From Desulfobacteraceae bacterium (GTDB taxonomy: Bacteria; Desulfobacterota; Desulfobacteria; Desulfobacterales; Desulfobacteraceae), in contig QZLA01000318.1 in assembly GCA_004796375.1 (NCBI GenBank), positions 1 through 41,610 on the forward strand: a DNA stretch of 41,610 nucleotides, read 5' to 3'. Shown piece after piece: positions 8,219-17,332 of this stretch; within the stretch, counting starts at the first letter, position 1; each line of letters opens with the position of its first letter. A program made the position numbers and the translations under genes. The notes under the pieces were generated by a model. The model was given only the letters and a program-made list of their open reading frames with translations, did not search any database and was not told where the DNA came from.

Positions 8219-9049
8219 ATGAAGATCATCTGCGCCGTGAAGTTTGTTCCTGATGTGGACAGCGTTGTCAACATCGTTGGAACCGCGACCGGGGATCCTG
8301 AAACAATCAGGACCGGCCGGCATCCCCGGATGATTCTGAATCCGGATGATGCATGCAGCCTGGCCTTTGCCCTCCAGGTGAAGGCCGGCAATCCCGGCTG
8401 CTCTGTTGAGGTGGTGAGCGCCGGGCCCCTGTCGGTCCGTCCCCACATGGAAGACCTGCTGAGGCTTCCGGTGGACAGGGCCACCCTGATCTCCGGCCGG
8501 TTTTTCGATGAGGGGAACAGCAGCGGCCGCCACAACAGCAGTGTCACGGGTGATCTGCTGGCAGGATATATTGCCGACCGTCCCTATGACTGCCTGTTAA
8601 CGGGTACCCAAACCCTGGACGGCGGGTCCGCCAGTGTGCCTGTGCAGCTGGCGGAAGCTCTCGGCCTGGACCAGATGCTGGGGATCATCCGGGTCGACCC
8701 GCACCGGTTTGACACCAGACGTGCGGTGTTCGAAGTGGCTGATGATACACGGATTACCACTTACGAGATGGTCATGCCCTGTGTATTGAGCCTGACCCGG
8801 GAGAGCGGCTATAAACTGCCCTATGTGAAATTAACGGACATGCGGCGGGACGTTTCCGATGATCTGACTGTCATCACTGCCGAAGAACTTGGCTTTTCTG
8901 AGGGTGAAGAGGGACGCACCGGATCCTTCACAAGAGTGATGAATATCTATCCCAAGACATACGACGAGAAGGACCGTCACATCGTTCAAAATGATGAGGC
9001 GGGCATCACAGAGGTGTTTGATTTCCTCAAAGCGGAAGGATTTCTTTAA
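8219..9049 (+). CDS. Electron transfer flavoprotein beta-subunit-like protein (YgcR-type)
   Basis: 276 residues from ATG 8219. It shows the ETF beta fold: N-terminal MKIICAVKFVPD, LNPDDACSLAFALQVK, CSVEVVSAGP, DCLLTGTQTLDGGSASVPVQLAEALGL, and a conserved segment ending in VMPCVLSL. ETF beta binds AMP or, in bifurcating types, a second FAD; which applies here cannot be judged without modelling. It is the third member of this type of gene set and is followed after one base by the alpha-like subunit, so the two should form a heterodimer serving the FAD dehydrogenase encoded upstream. The ygc-type subunits form a divergent branch, apart from the housekeeping ETF of fatty-acid oxidation. Confidence 0.9.
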   Translation: MKIICAVKFVPDVDSVVNIVGTATGDPETIRTGRHPRMILNPDDACSLAFALQVKAGNPGCSVEVVSAGPLSVRPHMEDLLRLPVDRATLISGRFFDEGNSSGRHNSSVTGDLLAGYIADRPYDCLLTGTQTLDGGSASVPVQLAEALGLDQMLGIIRVDPHRFDTRRAVFEVADDTRITTYEMVMPCVLSLTRESGYKLPYVKLTDMRRDVSDDLTVITAEELGFSEGEEGRTGSFTRVMNIYPKTYDEKDRHIVQNDEAGITEVFDFLKAEGFL

Positions 9050-9050
9050 G

Positions 9051-10022
9051 ATGAAACGAACCTGCATCTTCCAGGACACCGAGCGCATGGGAAATACCAC
9101 AGGTTTGCTGGAGGCCGCCCGCCGCCTCTACGGTGAGGAGGCGTTCGACACCTGCGGGGTGTTTCTGGATGATCCCGGCGATCATTTCCACGGTATCTTT
9201 TCTCATGTTGTCCGCGTGACCGAAGGGCTTATGGACCGCTGGGATGCCAGGGCAATGACCGGGGTTCTGGAAAAACTGCACCAGCAACACGACTTTGACA
9301 GCATCCTGATTCCTGCCACTACCCTGGGAAAGATGATTGCCCCGCGGCTGGCCAGACGGCTCCAGGCCGGTCTGGTGTCCGGTGTGACGGACATTTTACG
9401 GCAAAAAGACAGCATTGAAATCATCCGGCCGGCCTGTTCCGGGAGAATACTGGAAGGGATCCGCTTCAGCGGCCCTGCGCCTGTGATACTGAGCATCAGA
9501 CCCAATGCATTTGACTATACGCCTGATGCATCTCCAGGGGGCGGGCTGCAGACAAACGTGTCCGAATACAGTGCGCCTGCGACGGCCCGAAGTGCTGTCA
9601 AACAACTCCATGTGGAAAAAATAAAGCAGACCCGGGATATACGGGACTACGAGGTACTGGTCTCGGGCGGCGGCGGCGTAAAAGAGCGTTTTTCCGATCT
9701 ATATCCCCTGGCAGCGGCGTTGAACGGAACGGTTTCGGCCAGTCGGAAACTGGTGGACCAGGGGATCGCCCCCCGCGCCATCCAGGTCGGACAATCCGGG
9801 AAGACCGTCTCTCCCAAGCTGTACATGGCCTTGGGTATTCACGGAAGCATGCAGCATCTGGCTGGTCTGCGGCAGGTAGACACCATCATTTCGGTGAATA
9901 CGGCAAGCCATGCACCGATCTGCAGCCTCTCTGATATCGTTGTGCAGGGGGATACCGGGGAATTCATTGACAGACTAATGGAAAAAATTATGATACACAA
10001 ATTGAATAATAAGGACAGTTGA
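9051..10022 (+). CDS. Electron transfer flavoprotein alpha-subunit-like protein (YgcQ-type)
   Basis: 323 residues from ATG 9051, one base after the beta-subunit stop, with GGAAGGA upstream; the frame also extends back into the previous gene and that part is ignored. The C-terminal FAD-binding domain is clear: VLVSGGGGVKERFSDLYPLAAALNG, SRKLVDQGIAPRAIQVGQSGKTVSPKLYMALGIHGSMQHLAGL, then SVNTASHAPICSLSDIVVQGD. These match the conserved SR-x2-VD, GQ-x-GK and GI-x-G-x2-QH motifs of EtfA. The N-terminal domain is less conserved. It sits in the operon of the FAD dehydrogenase at 6687 and the SDR at 10024, which starts one base after this stop. Confidence 0.92.
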   Translation: MKRTCIFQDTERMGNTTGLLEAARRLYGEEAFDTCGVFLDDPGDHFHGIFSHVVRVTEGLMDRWDARAMTGVLEKLHQQHDFDSILIPATTLGKMIAPRLARRLQAGLVSGVTDILRQKDSIEIIRPACSGRILEGIRFSGPAPVILSIRPNAFDYTPDASPGGGLQTNVSEYSAPATARSAVKQLHVEKIKQTRDIRDYEVLVSGGGGVKERFSDLYPLAAALNGTVSASRKLVDQGIAPRAIQVGQSGKTVSPKLYMALGIHGSMQHLAGLRQVDTIISVNTASHAPICSLSDIVVQGDTGEFIDRLMEKIMIHKLNNKDS

Positions 10023-10023
10023 T

Positions 10024-10803
10024 ATGAAGGTAACTGATTTTAACATGGATTTTTTCTCGCTCAAGGGAAAAAATGCCATTGTCACCGGCGGGAACAGCGG
10101 TTTGGGACAGGCGTTTTCCGTTGGTCTGGCCAAAGCGGGAGCAAACGTCATGGCCGTCAGCATCATGGATGATGACGGCGATACGCGCCAATGGGTAGAA
10201 GATTGCGGCGTTGCCTATGAATATGTGTATTCAGATATCACGACCAACGGCGAATGCAAACGCGTCACAGACCAATGCCTGTCCGCCTGGGGAAGCATTG
10301 ACATTTTGGTGAACTGTGCCGGCATCTGCATCAATGTTGAGGATGTCACCCAGTTTACCCGGACCGAGTGGGACAAGATGGTCTCGGTCAACTTGACCGC
10401 GGCCTTTGAGATGACCCACGAATCCTGTAAGCATATGATTGAGCAACAGCGCGGCAAGATTGTCAATATCGCCTCTCTTTACTCTTTTTTAGGCGGGCAG
10501 TGGTCTCCGGCCTACGCCGCCACCAAACACGGGATTGTGGGGCTGACCAAATCCATGTGTGACGAACTGGCCCAGTTCAATATACAGGTCAATGCCATCG
10601 CACCGGGATACTTTGCCACGGAGCTCACGGAAAAAGCCCGGAAGGATGAAAAGCGGAATGCCCAGATTCTTTCCCATATCCCCGCCAACCGCTGGGGCTG
10701 GACCGCTGATCTCATGGGCGCCTGTGTGTATCTTTGCTCTGATGCCTCAAACTATGTCAACGGCACGGTGCTCACCGTGGACGGCGGATACCTGATGCGG
10801 TAA
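10024..10803 (+). CDS. SDR-family oxidoreductase (gluconate 5-dehydrogenase-like, YgcW-type)
   Basis: 259 residues. Classical short-chain dehydrogenase: NAD(P)-binding T-G-G-N-S-G-L-G at residues 21-28, NCAG at 98-101, and the catalytic triad S151, Y164 and K168 (SPAYAATKHG). The C-terminal IAPGYFATELT and the VNGTVLTVDGGYLMR end are typical of sugar-acid and polyol dehydrogenases. Its place between the ETF and the FGGY kinase suggests interconversion of a polyol or keto-sugar before or after phosphorylation. Substrate and direction cannot be read from the sequence. Confidence 0.92.
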   Translation: MKVTDFNMDFFSLKGKNAIVTGGNSGLGQAFSVGLAKAGANVMAVSIMDDDGDTRQWVEDCGVAYEYVYSDITTNGECKRVTDQCLSAWGSIDILVNCAGICINVEDVTQFTRTEWDKMVSVNLTAAFEMTHESCKHMIEQQRGKIVNIASLYSFLGGQWSPAYAATKHGIVGLTKSMCDELAQFNIQVNAIAPGYFATELTEKARKDEKRNAQILSHIPANRWGWTADLMGACVYLCSDASNYVNGTVLTVDGGYLMR

Positions 10804-10837
10804 CCCTTGAACACCTGTCTTCTGCCAAGGATCTGAA

Positions 10838-12274
10838 ATGGAAAAATATATCATTGCAATAGACGGCGGCACCCAGAGCACCAAGCTCTCCATATTCGAT
10901 ACGGCCGGCCGCGACATCTGTTCGGCTTCTGTGCCGCTCCAACCCATCCGTTTTTACGGGGACAGCCGGGCCGAGCATCCCGGAGATGACCTGTGGGACA
11001 GCCTTAAGGCTGCCTGCCGCAGCCTGTTTGAAAAATTTACAGGAAACAAGGGCCGAATCATCGGTGTTGGCTTAGGCTCCATACGGTGCTGCCGGGCCCT
11101 GATCCGTTCGGACGGCAACCTGGCCTCTCCCGTACAAAGCTGGATGGATCTTCGCCTGGCAAGCCCGTATGTGCATGAAGACGATGCAGTCCGCTATGTG
11201 ACGGCCACCACCGGGTATCTCACCCACCGGTTGACCGGGAAAACAAGGGATACCCGGAGCAACTACGTGGGACCCTGGCCCATTGACCCCGATACCCTGG
11301 ACTGGTACCGAGACAGTGAGGACTTTGAGAGATTCACCACCCCCCGGCACATGCTGTTTGACCTGGTGGACCCGGCAACGGTCCTGGGAGAAATTACGGA
11401 AAAGGCCAGCCGCGCCACCGGGATACCCGCCGGGATACCTGTTGTCTCCACGGCAAACGACAAAGCCGTGGAAGGACTGGGCGCGGGGCTGATTAATGAC
11501 GGCACCGTCCTGGTATCTCTGGGGACCTACATCACCTCCATGATGGTGGGAACCACCCCCCGGCCGGATACCGTGAACTATTTCAGCAACCCCGGGGCGT
11601 TGCCCGGAGAATACCTCTATGAGAGCAACGGCATCCGGCGGGGAATGGCCACAGTCACCTGGGTGAAGGAACTGCTGGGATCTGATATTGTCCAGGAAGC
11701 CAAAAGAAAAGACCTTACCCCGGAAGCCTGGCTGAATATTGAAGCGGTAAATGTACCTGCCGGCTGCGACGGGCTGTATAGTATACTCAACTGGCTGCCC
11801 CGGCCCTCCCATCTCCATGAACGGGGGATGATGATCGGGTTTAACAGCACCCACAAAGGGCCGCACATGTTTCGTTCGATCCTGGAAGGCATTGCCCTGA
11901 CCATGAAAAACCACGCCCGGTCCATGTGTGATGAGATGGGGACGGCAATCACGAATATCGTGATCAGCGGCGGCGGTTCAAGCGGAGACCTGTTCATGCA
12001 GATCTTTGCGGATGTTTTCGGCGTGCCGGCCCACAGGAATGTGGTGAACGGCTCTGCCAGCATGGGAGCGGCTATCTGCACGGCCCTTGCCTTAGGGATT
12101 TACAGGGACAGGCAAACAGCGATCGACCATATGGTGTGCCGGCGGGATACCTTTATGCCCATAGCCGAGAATGTGACCCTTTATGACAGGATCAACACTG
12201 AGGTCTATCAGCATCTTGTTCCGGCAACCGACGAGCTGCTGATGCGATCCCACCGTATTTTCAACCCGGAATAG
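10838..12274 (+). CDS. FGGY-family carbohydrate kinase (YgcE-type)
   Basis: 478 residues from ATG 10838. The N-terminal phosphate-binding motif IAIDGGTQSTKLSIFD and the second ATPase motif ISGGGSSGDLFMQIFADVFG, followed by GSASMGAAICTALALGIY, are those of FGGY kinases. The central STANDKAVEGLGAG segment carries the expected catalytic aspartate. The family phosphorylates polyols and keto-sugars (xylulose, ribulose, glycerol, erythritol). No transporter gene is present in this operon, so uptake must be encoded elsewhere. Last gene of the operon; no obvious terminator before the convergent thioesterase gene. Confidence 0.9.
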   Translation: MEKYIIAIDGGTQSTKLSIFDTAGRDICSASVPLQPIRFYGDSRAEHPGDDLWDSLKAACRSLFEKFTGNKGRIIGVGLGSIRCCRALIRSDGNLASPVQSWMDLRLASPYVHEDDAVRYVTATTGYLTHRLTGKTRDTRSNYVGPWPIDPDTLDWYRDSEDFERFTTPRHMLFDLVDPATVLGEITEKASRATGIPAGIPVVSTANDKAVEGLGAGLINDGTVLVSLGTYITSMMVGTTPRPDTVNYFSNPGALPGEYLYESNGIRRGMATVTWVKELLGSDIVQEAKRKDLTPEAWLNIEAVNVPAGCDGLYSILNWLPRPSHLHERGMMIGFNSTHKGPHMFRSILEGIALTMKNHARSMCDEMGTAITNIVISGGGSSGDLFMQIFADVFGVPAHRNVVNGSASMGAAICTALALGIYRDRQTAIDHMVCRRDTFMPIAENVTLYDRINTEVYQHLVPATDELLMRSHRIFNPE

Positions 12275-12310
12275 GACGGAACAAAAAGCTCATGGACAAA
12301 ACTTGTGATG

Positions 12311-12748
12311 CTATCTTTCAAGAACGACCATTGTCAACCGGGAGACGCAAACCAGCTGATCCCGGTCATTCTTGATTTCAATATCCCAGATCTGCGTGGT
12401 TCTGCCTAAATGGACCGGCCGGACCATTCCGGTTACCAGACCCTCTTTTGCGCTCCGGATATGATTGGCCTTGATTTCAAGTCCGACACTGTAATGATTC
12501 TCATCCAGGGTCATGTGAGAGGCCATACTGCCCAGGGATTCCGCCAGGACCACCGAGGCACCGCCATGCAGCAGCCCCAGGGGTTGGATGGTCCGCTCAT
12601 CAACCGGCATGACAGCCTTGAGGAAATCCCTGCCCTTTTCAACATACCGGATACCCAGGTGCTCAACCAGGGTTCCAGAAGTAAACTGCCTGATCTGGTC
12701 CAGGTCATAGTCGGTTTTCCATATGGGATCGATACGTTGCTTTTCCAT
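12311..12748 (-). CDS. PaaI/YdiI-like hotdog-fold thioesterase
   Basis: 145 residues. It has the hotdog acyl-CoA thioesterase motif QPLGLLHGGASVVLAESLGSMAS, the HGG-x-E-like active site of the PaaI/MenI subfamily, and is alignable along its length with E. coli YdiI (MenI), including VEHLGIRY, MPVDERT and LHLGRT-type segments (here VHLGRTTQIW). It likely hydrolyses an aromatic or acyl-CoA ester. It is the last gene of a minus-strand set led by a MarR regulator and a DMT transporter, so a detoxifying or CoA-recycling role is as likely as menaquinone synthesis. Confidence 0.88.
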   Translation of the reverse strand: MEKQRIDPIWKTDYDLDQIRQFTSGTLVEHLGIRYVEKGRDFLKAVMPVDERTIQPLGLLHGGASVVLAESLGSMASHMTLDENHYSVGLEIKANHIRSAKEGLVTGMVRPVHLGRTTQIWDIEIKNDRDQLVCVSRLTMVVLER

Positions 12749-12767
12749 TTTGGAGAAAATCCCTCAC

Positions 12768-12881
12768 CTATTTATGTTTTTTAAAAAGGGGTTTCATGAC
12801 ATGCCTGAAAATCTTCCAGCCGATCATTAGCACAATTACAAAAATGACAACGCCGATGCATACCAGGTAAAAGGGTTTCAT
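12768..12881 (-). CDS. Small single-span membrane protein, 37 residues
   Basis: Read on the minus strand from ATG 12881 to TAG at 12768, with a GAGGGTGAG ribosome-binding stretch just before the ATG. The product starts MKPFYLVCIG, continues with a hydrophobic segment of about 18 residues (VVIFVIVLMIGW), and ends basic (RHVMKPLFKKHK). It fills the gap between the transporter and thioesterase genes in the same orientation. No known family is recognised; it could assist the DMT transporter or be a free membrane peptide. Confidence 0.6.
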   Translation of the reverse strand: MKPFYLVCIGVVIFVIVLMIGWKIFRHVMKPLFKKHK

Positions 12882-12918
12882 CTCACCCTCCAATCTTTGA
12901 TCAAGGGAGACCGGATAT

Positions 12919-13806
12919 TCATTTCCGGTTCACCAGGTAGATACCGCTGCCTACGAGTACCAGTGCAGTGATCAGTTTAAACGTCATGGGTTCCCCCAGC
13001 AGCACACCTCCGGCCATGACCCCGAACAGGGGGGTCAGAAAGGTAAAGGAAGCCATCCTGGATACGGGATACCGGCTGATGAGCCAGAACCAGCCGATAT
13101 AGGTGATAAACGCCACCCAGATGATCTGGTACAGCAGACTTGTGACAGACAGGATGTTCAACGCTCCGATCCCGGGCTCCTTGAGTATCACCGATGCCAG
13201 GGGCAGCAGGACGGCCGAACACCCGAGCTGGTAAAGGAGTGTTTTTGACGGGGCAATCCGGGCCAGGGGGGATGCCTTGATGACCACGGTGGTTGCCCCC
13301 CAAATAACGGCTGCTGCCAGCAACATACTGTCTCCAAGCAGCATCTGCCGGGTCGGCAGACTTAGAGACTCATGAAACGCAGCAATAATGCCGCAAAACG
13401 CCAGAACCAGGCCGGCCACCTGGACCGGGCGGAGCCGCTCACCCGGTATAAAGAACTGGGCGCCCAGGGCCACGGTAAAGGGTGCGGTATTCAGAAACAC
13501 GGCCGACCGGGAGGCATGGGTGAACTCCAGCCCCCAATAGATCAGGATAAACTCCACGGTAAACAACAACCCAACCAGGATTCCCCAGAACAGGGTCCCG
13601 TCTTTTTCCTTTAAAGGGATATGCTTAAAACGCATCCACATCAACACCAGTATGGATGATCCAATGGAGCGGATGCCGGCCTGGAGCACTGGCGGGACAG
13701 TTGGAATGGCCACTTTGATTGCCACCTGGTTGATGCCCCATGAGGCGCACAACAGGACCAGCAAAACAAACCCCTGTGTATCCATCCGCTGCCTGGTCTG
13801 TAACAT
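12919..13806 (-). CDS. DMT-superfamily (EamA) transporter
   Basis: 295 residues with about ten hydrophobic segments arranged as two EamA repeats. Recognisable features are the N-terminal LLCASWGINQVAIKVAI, the helix containing LIYWGLEFTHASRSAVFLNTAPFTVAL, and the second-repeat end PLFGVMAGGVLLGEPMTFKLI followed by a C-terminal helix. EamA proteins usually export metabolites or amino acids. The ATG is 3 bases from the stop of the upstream MarR gene, so they are co-transcribed; the transporter may export a compound the MarR protein senses. Confidence 0.9.
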   Translation of the reverse strand: MLQTRQRMDTQGFVLLVLLCASWGINQVAIKVAIPTVPPVLQAGIRSIGSSILVLMWMRFKHIPLKEKDGTLFWGILVGLLFTVEFILIYWGLEFTHASRSAVFLNTAPFTVALGAQFFIPGERLRPVQVAGLVLAFCGIIAAFHESLSLPTRQMLLGDSMLLAAAVIWGATTVVIKASPLARIAPSKTLLYQLGCSAVLLPLASVILKEPGIGALNILSVTSLLYQIIWVAFITYIGWFWLISRYPVSRMASFTFLTPLFGVMAGGVLLGEPMTFKLITALVLVGSGIYLVNRK

Positions 13807-13809
13807 TGT

Positions 13810-14286
13810 CTATCCTGACATCTCTTTTTGAAGAAGACCGGTTGATTTGATAATCTGCTTGGTGACTGCCAGATATGTCTCTTTTGCTTCCTGGGGGATC
13901 CCTTCAAGAATCCGGTCGATGGCCTGGTCCTTTTCCACCTCGATCCGTTTTAAGGTATCACGCCCCTTTTGGGTGATCACCAGCATCGTGACCCGCTCAT
14001 CTGCAGGATCGGGACGACGCTCAAGGAAACCATTCTGCTCCAGGCGCTTGGCCAGACCGGTCATATTGGCTCCCGGCGTCAGCATGATCTTGCCCACTGC
14101 ACTGATTTTATTCTGACCCTTTTCCGATGCCTCAAGCACCCTGAGGATATTGTACTGGGGAAACGACAGACCGTATTTTTTAAATACCAGGGAATGGGCC
14201 CGCTTGAAATTTTCAGCTGCGCGGACAATTCCCATCATCACCCGTTCATCAAAAGTCAGGTCATTCTTGTAATTCGGTTTTTCCAT
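13810..14286 (-). CDS. MarR-family transcriptional regulator
   Basis: 158 residues from ATG 14286, which has AAAGGA seven bases upstream; an upstream in-frame ATG at 14325 lacks such a site. The winged helix is clear: LVFKKYGLSFPQYNILRVLEASEKGQ, MLTPGANMTGLAKRLEQNGFLERRPDPADERVTMLVITQKGRD. The D-x-R wing is intact. It leads the minus-strand set with the DMT transporter, small peptide and thioesterase, and diverges from the molybdopterin oxidoreductase operon. It may regulate either or both through the intergenic TTATTGA repeats. Confidence 0.92.
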   Translation of the reverse strand: MEKPNYKNDLTFDERVMMGIVRAAENFKRAHSLVFKKYGLSFPQYNILRVLEASEKGQNKISAVGKIMLTPGANMTGLAKRLEQNGFLERRPDPADERVTMLVITQKGRDTLKRIEVEKDQAIDRILEGIPQEAKETYLAVTKQIIKSTGLLQKEMSG

Positions 14287-14353
14287 GGAACATCCTTTGG
14301 TGTTAACGTTCAGTATTGAAACCATAATGATTCTTTACGCAAATTGCAAGAAC

Positions 14354-14405
14354 TTATTGAATATCAATTTATTTTATATCGATTTATTGATAATAAACTT
14401 ATTGA
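14354..14405. promoter_or_regulatory. AT-rich divergent control region with three TTATTGA repeats
   Basis: TTATTGA occurs at 14354-14360, 14384-14390 and 14399-14405, all in the same orientation and spaced 30 and 15 bases, among AT-rich, partly symmetric sequence (ATATCAAT, ATCGATTTATTGAT). It lies between the MarR gene and the divergent oxidoreductase operon. A MarR binding region is a reasonable inference; no clean long palindrome is present. Confidence 0.35.
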
Positions 14406-14520
14406 CTAAATTTTTCAAGCCTGTTATTTCTTGACCATGACGATTGAAAATTAAAGGCCCCATATTCAAAAACGACCCTGACACATGTGCATGACGGGTT
14501 GGGAAATCCGGAGGAAGCTT

Positions 14521-16973
14521 ATGACATCTTCAAAAACCACCATTCATAAAACCACCACATGGTCGCCGGGCCCGGGATGCCATGGCGGCTGCGGGGTGCT
14601 GGCCCATGTTAAAGACGGCAAGCTGGTCAAGATTGAGGGAGATCCGGAGCATCCCATGAACCATGGCCGGCTGTGCGCCAGGGTGCTGGCCATGACCCAG
14701 TACAATGACCATCCGGACCGGCTCAGGTATCCGATGAAGCGGGTCGGTAATAGAGGAAGCAACCAATGGGAACGGATCAGTTGGGATGAGGCATTCGACC
14801 TGATCGAAAAGGAGATGAAGCAGATCCGCAGTGAGTATGGCCCTGAGAGCATGGTCTTCAACGTCGGGACCGGCCGCGATATTTACCCGTGGGTCTGCAT
14901 GCTGGCCTATGCATACGGCAGCCCCAACGTGATGTTCGGCCTTACCGGCCAGGCCTGCTACGGTCCGAGGCTGGCCGCAGTAGCCACCGTGCGGGAGATT
15001 TTGCCGTATTTGATGCCGGCCAGTGGTTCGAAGACCGCTATGACCATCCCGGTTATGAAGTACCGGAATGTATGATCATCTGGGGGTATAATATCCATGC
15101 CACCTGCCCGGACAACCTGTTTGGCCACTGGATCATCGACCTGATGAAAAAAGGTACAAAACTGATCTGCATTGACCCCAGGTTGTCCTGGTTCGGGTCC
15201 CGGGCCAAGCATCACCTGAGATTGCGGCCCGGAACCGATTCTGCCCTGGTCATGGGATTTTTAAATGTTATCATTTCAAACGGTTTGTACGACAAGGCGT
15301 TTGTTCAAAAATGGACCAATGCCGCACACCTGATCCGCCGGGATACCGGAAAGCTGCTGCGTGAAATCGACATTCACACAGATGGAAATCAGGACAACTA
15401 TGCGGCCTGGGATTCAGTATCTGAAACCCCTGTGATATGGGATTCTGCCGGGGTCGGCTATGTTGATGAATCGGCAGTACCGATGATTTCAGGCGATATT
15501 GAGATCACGCTGGCTGACGGCAGGCAGGTAACCTGCAGCACGGCCTGGGATACCTTCTGCGCCGAGGTTGATCAATACCCGCTGGACAAGGTGGCAACGA
15601 TCACCGGCGTTGCTGCAGAAGACATTGAAAAAGCCGCTCTCCTTTATGCGAAAGCCAAACCCGCATCCATTCACTGGGGGGTGGCTGTGGACATGACCCC
15701 GGCCCTGACGCCCCTGGTAACAGGGATCACCGCCTTGTGGGCCCTGACCGGGAACCTGGATATCCCCGGAGGTAACGTGTTCGCAAGATTTGCCTTTGAT
15801 GTGGCCGCCTATGCCCTTCCCGGCACCAAGGGTGCCATCCGCCTCAAGACCAAGGAAGCGGATGATCCAAGAATCGGCAGGGACCGTTTTATGCCCTTGG
15901 AAAAATTTTACTGGCGGGCCCAGACCGACCTGACCCTGGACCAGATCTTTTCTGAAGATCCTTACCCCATCAAGGGGATGTGGATTCAAACGGCCGGTAT
16001 CATGCAGGGGCTGGGCATGGATCCGAAACGGTGGAAAAAGGCCCTGGAGAAACTTGATTTCATCGTGGCCGTCGATCTGTTCCAGACCCCCACCACCCAG
16101 TATGCCGACGTGGTGCTACCGGCTGCCACATTCCTGGAAAAAGACAGCTTCAGGAGCTGGTGGGTCCCGCTGCAGACCATTAACAAGGTCCTTGAAACCG
16201 ATGAATGCCGGCCCGACCCGGAGATCAATTTTGAACTGGCCAAACGCTTTGACCCCGAATATGAGTTTGACACGCTCTACGATCTGTATGATGAAATCCT
16301 GAAACCCTCGGGCATGACATTTGAAGAACTCCAAACCAAAGGGTGGGCCTACCCGCCTGAAGGCTCCTCGAGCTGCCCCTACCGGCGTTATGAAAAGGGG
16401 TTGCTGCGACCTGACAGACGGCCGGGATTCAGGACACCCACCGGCCTGTTCGAACTCTATTCCACGCTGAGGGAGGCAGCAGGCCTCGAGCCTGTCCCCC
16501 ACCACGAAGAACCCCCGTTCACCCCGGTCAGTCGGCCGGATCTCGCCAAGGACTACCCCCTGATTCTCTCCACCGGGCGACGCTCCCCGGCCTTTTTCCA
16601 CACAGAACACCGTCAGATTCCCTGGCTCAGGGAGATCGATCCCTATCCCACGGTTGAAATCCACCCCAAGACGCTAGAACAATATGGCATCGGGCATGGT
16701 GAATGGATCTGGATTGAAAACTGGATGGGGCGGGCAAAACTCAAGGCCAAGGCCACGCCTGTGGTCCCGGAATGGATGATCATGGCCGCCCACGGGTGGT
16801 GGTTCCCGGAAAAACAAGCCGCCGAACCCGGGCTTTACGGTATGTGGGAATCCAATATCAACCAGTTGATCCCCATGAACCACCATGGCAAGGACGGGAT
16901 GGGGGCACCCATCAAACACTCCATGTGCAGAATTTACCGATGCGCCGACCCTGTGGAGGTGAACCATGAGTAG
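14521..16973 (+). CDS. Molybdopterin oxidoreductase (DMSO reductase superfamily), interrupted by a frameshift
   Basis: The start is ATG 14521 with GGAGGA at 14510-14515. The first frame runs through GPRLAAVATV and then stops at 15075. From about 14996 the protein continues in another frame (DFAVFDAGQWFEDRYDHPGY, MIIWGYN) to 16973. Restoring one base in the GGG at 14993-14995 gives a continuous ~817-residue protein reading VRGDFAVFDAG. It has the N-terminal Fe-S region (C20-x3-C24, C52), molybdopterin-binding domains (CIDPRLSWFGSRAKHHLRLRPGTDSAL, VVLPAATFLEKD) and a C-terminal dinucleotide-binding domain (YPLILSTGRR, HSMCRIYRCAD). Position 17 is glycine where a fourth cluster cysteine would normally be. 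Partner genes follow. Substrate unknown; acetylene-hydratase/thiosulfate-reductase-like relatives are diverse. The break may be a real mutation or a sequencing or assembly error. Confidence 0.85.
14991..14998 (+). other. Frameshift site: probable one-base deletion in a G run
   Basis: The sequence reads GCGGGAGA. An added G (GCGGGGAGA) joins the upstream frame (ATVR) to the downstream frame (GDFAVFDAG) without any lost or odd residue. Both flanking frames encode well-conserved family sequence, so the lesion is recent or artefactual. Confidence 0.75.
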
Positions 16974-17307
16974 GAAACATGAATACGGACTGCTGATCGA
17001 TTATGAATACTGCACGGGCTGTCATACCTGTCAGGTGGCCTGCGCCCAGGAGCATCAATGGCCGGCAGGTATGGGCGGTATCCGCGTCAACGAGATGATC
17101 CAGACACTTCCAAAAGACAAATACTATCTTTCTTACCTGCCCTTTCCAACTGAACTGTGCGTGCTCTGCAGCAAAAGAACCCGCAAAGGCCTCAAACCCG
17201 CATGCGCCCAGCACTGCATGGCCGGCTGCATCACCTATGGAAAGGTTCTGGAACTGGCCGAGAAGATGATTGAAAAACCCAGAATGGTGCTGTGGGTTCC
17301 CAAATAA
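16966..17307 (+). CDS. 4Fe-4S ferredoxin-type subunit of the molybdopterin oxidoreductase
   Basis: 113 residues; the ATG overlaps the end of the catalytic-subunit gene by 8 bases and follows a strong GGAGGTGA site. It has a classic CTGCHTCQVAC cluster motif (C-x2-C-x2-C-x3-C) near the N-terminus and a second cysteine group (CVLC, then CAQHCMAGC) near the C-terminus, so it can hold up to two [4Fe-4S] clusters. It is shorter than DmsB/NrfC-type subunits, which usually have four. It most likely transfers electrons between the molybdenum subunit and the downstream flavoenzyme. No signal peptide or Tat motif is visible on either subunit, placing the complex in the cytoplasm. Confidence 0.9.
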   Translation: MSRKHEYGLLIDYEYCTGCHTCQVACAQEHQWPAGMGGIRVNEMIQTLPKDKYYLSYLPFPTELCVLCSKRTRKGLKPACAQHCMAGCITYGKVLELAEKMIEKPRMVLWVPK

Positions 17308-17332
17308 CCCTGTTCCGAAAAGGAGAAATGTT

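Noticed and set aside
15073-15075. TGA ending the first part of the molybdopterin gene as a further selenocysteine codon
   Set aside because: The protein's conserved sequence continues in a different frame from about 14996, so this TGA is an out-of-frame consequence of the frameshift.
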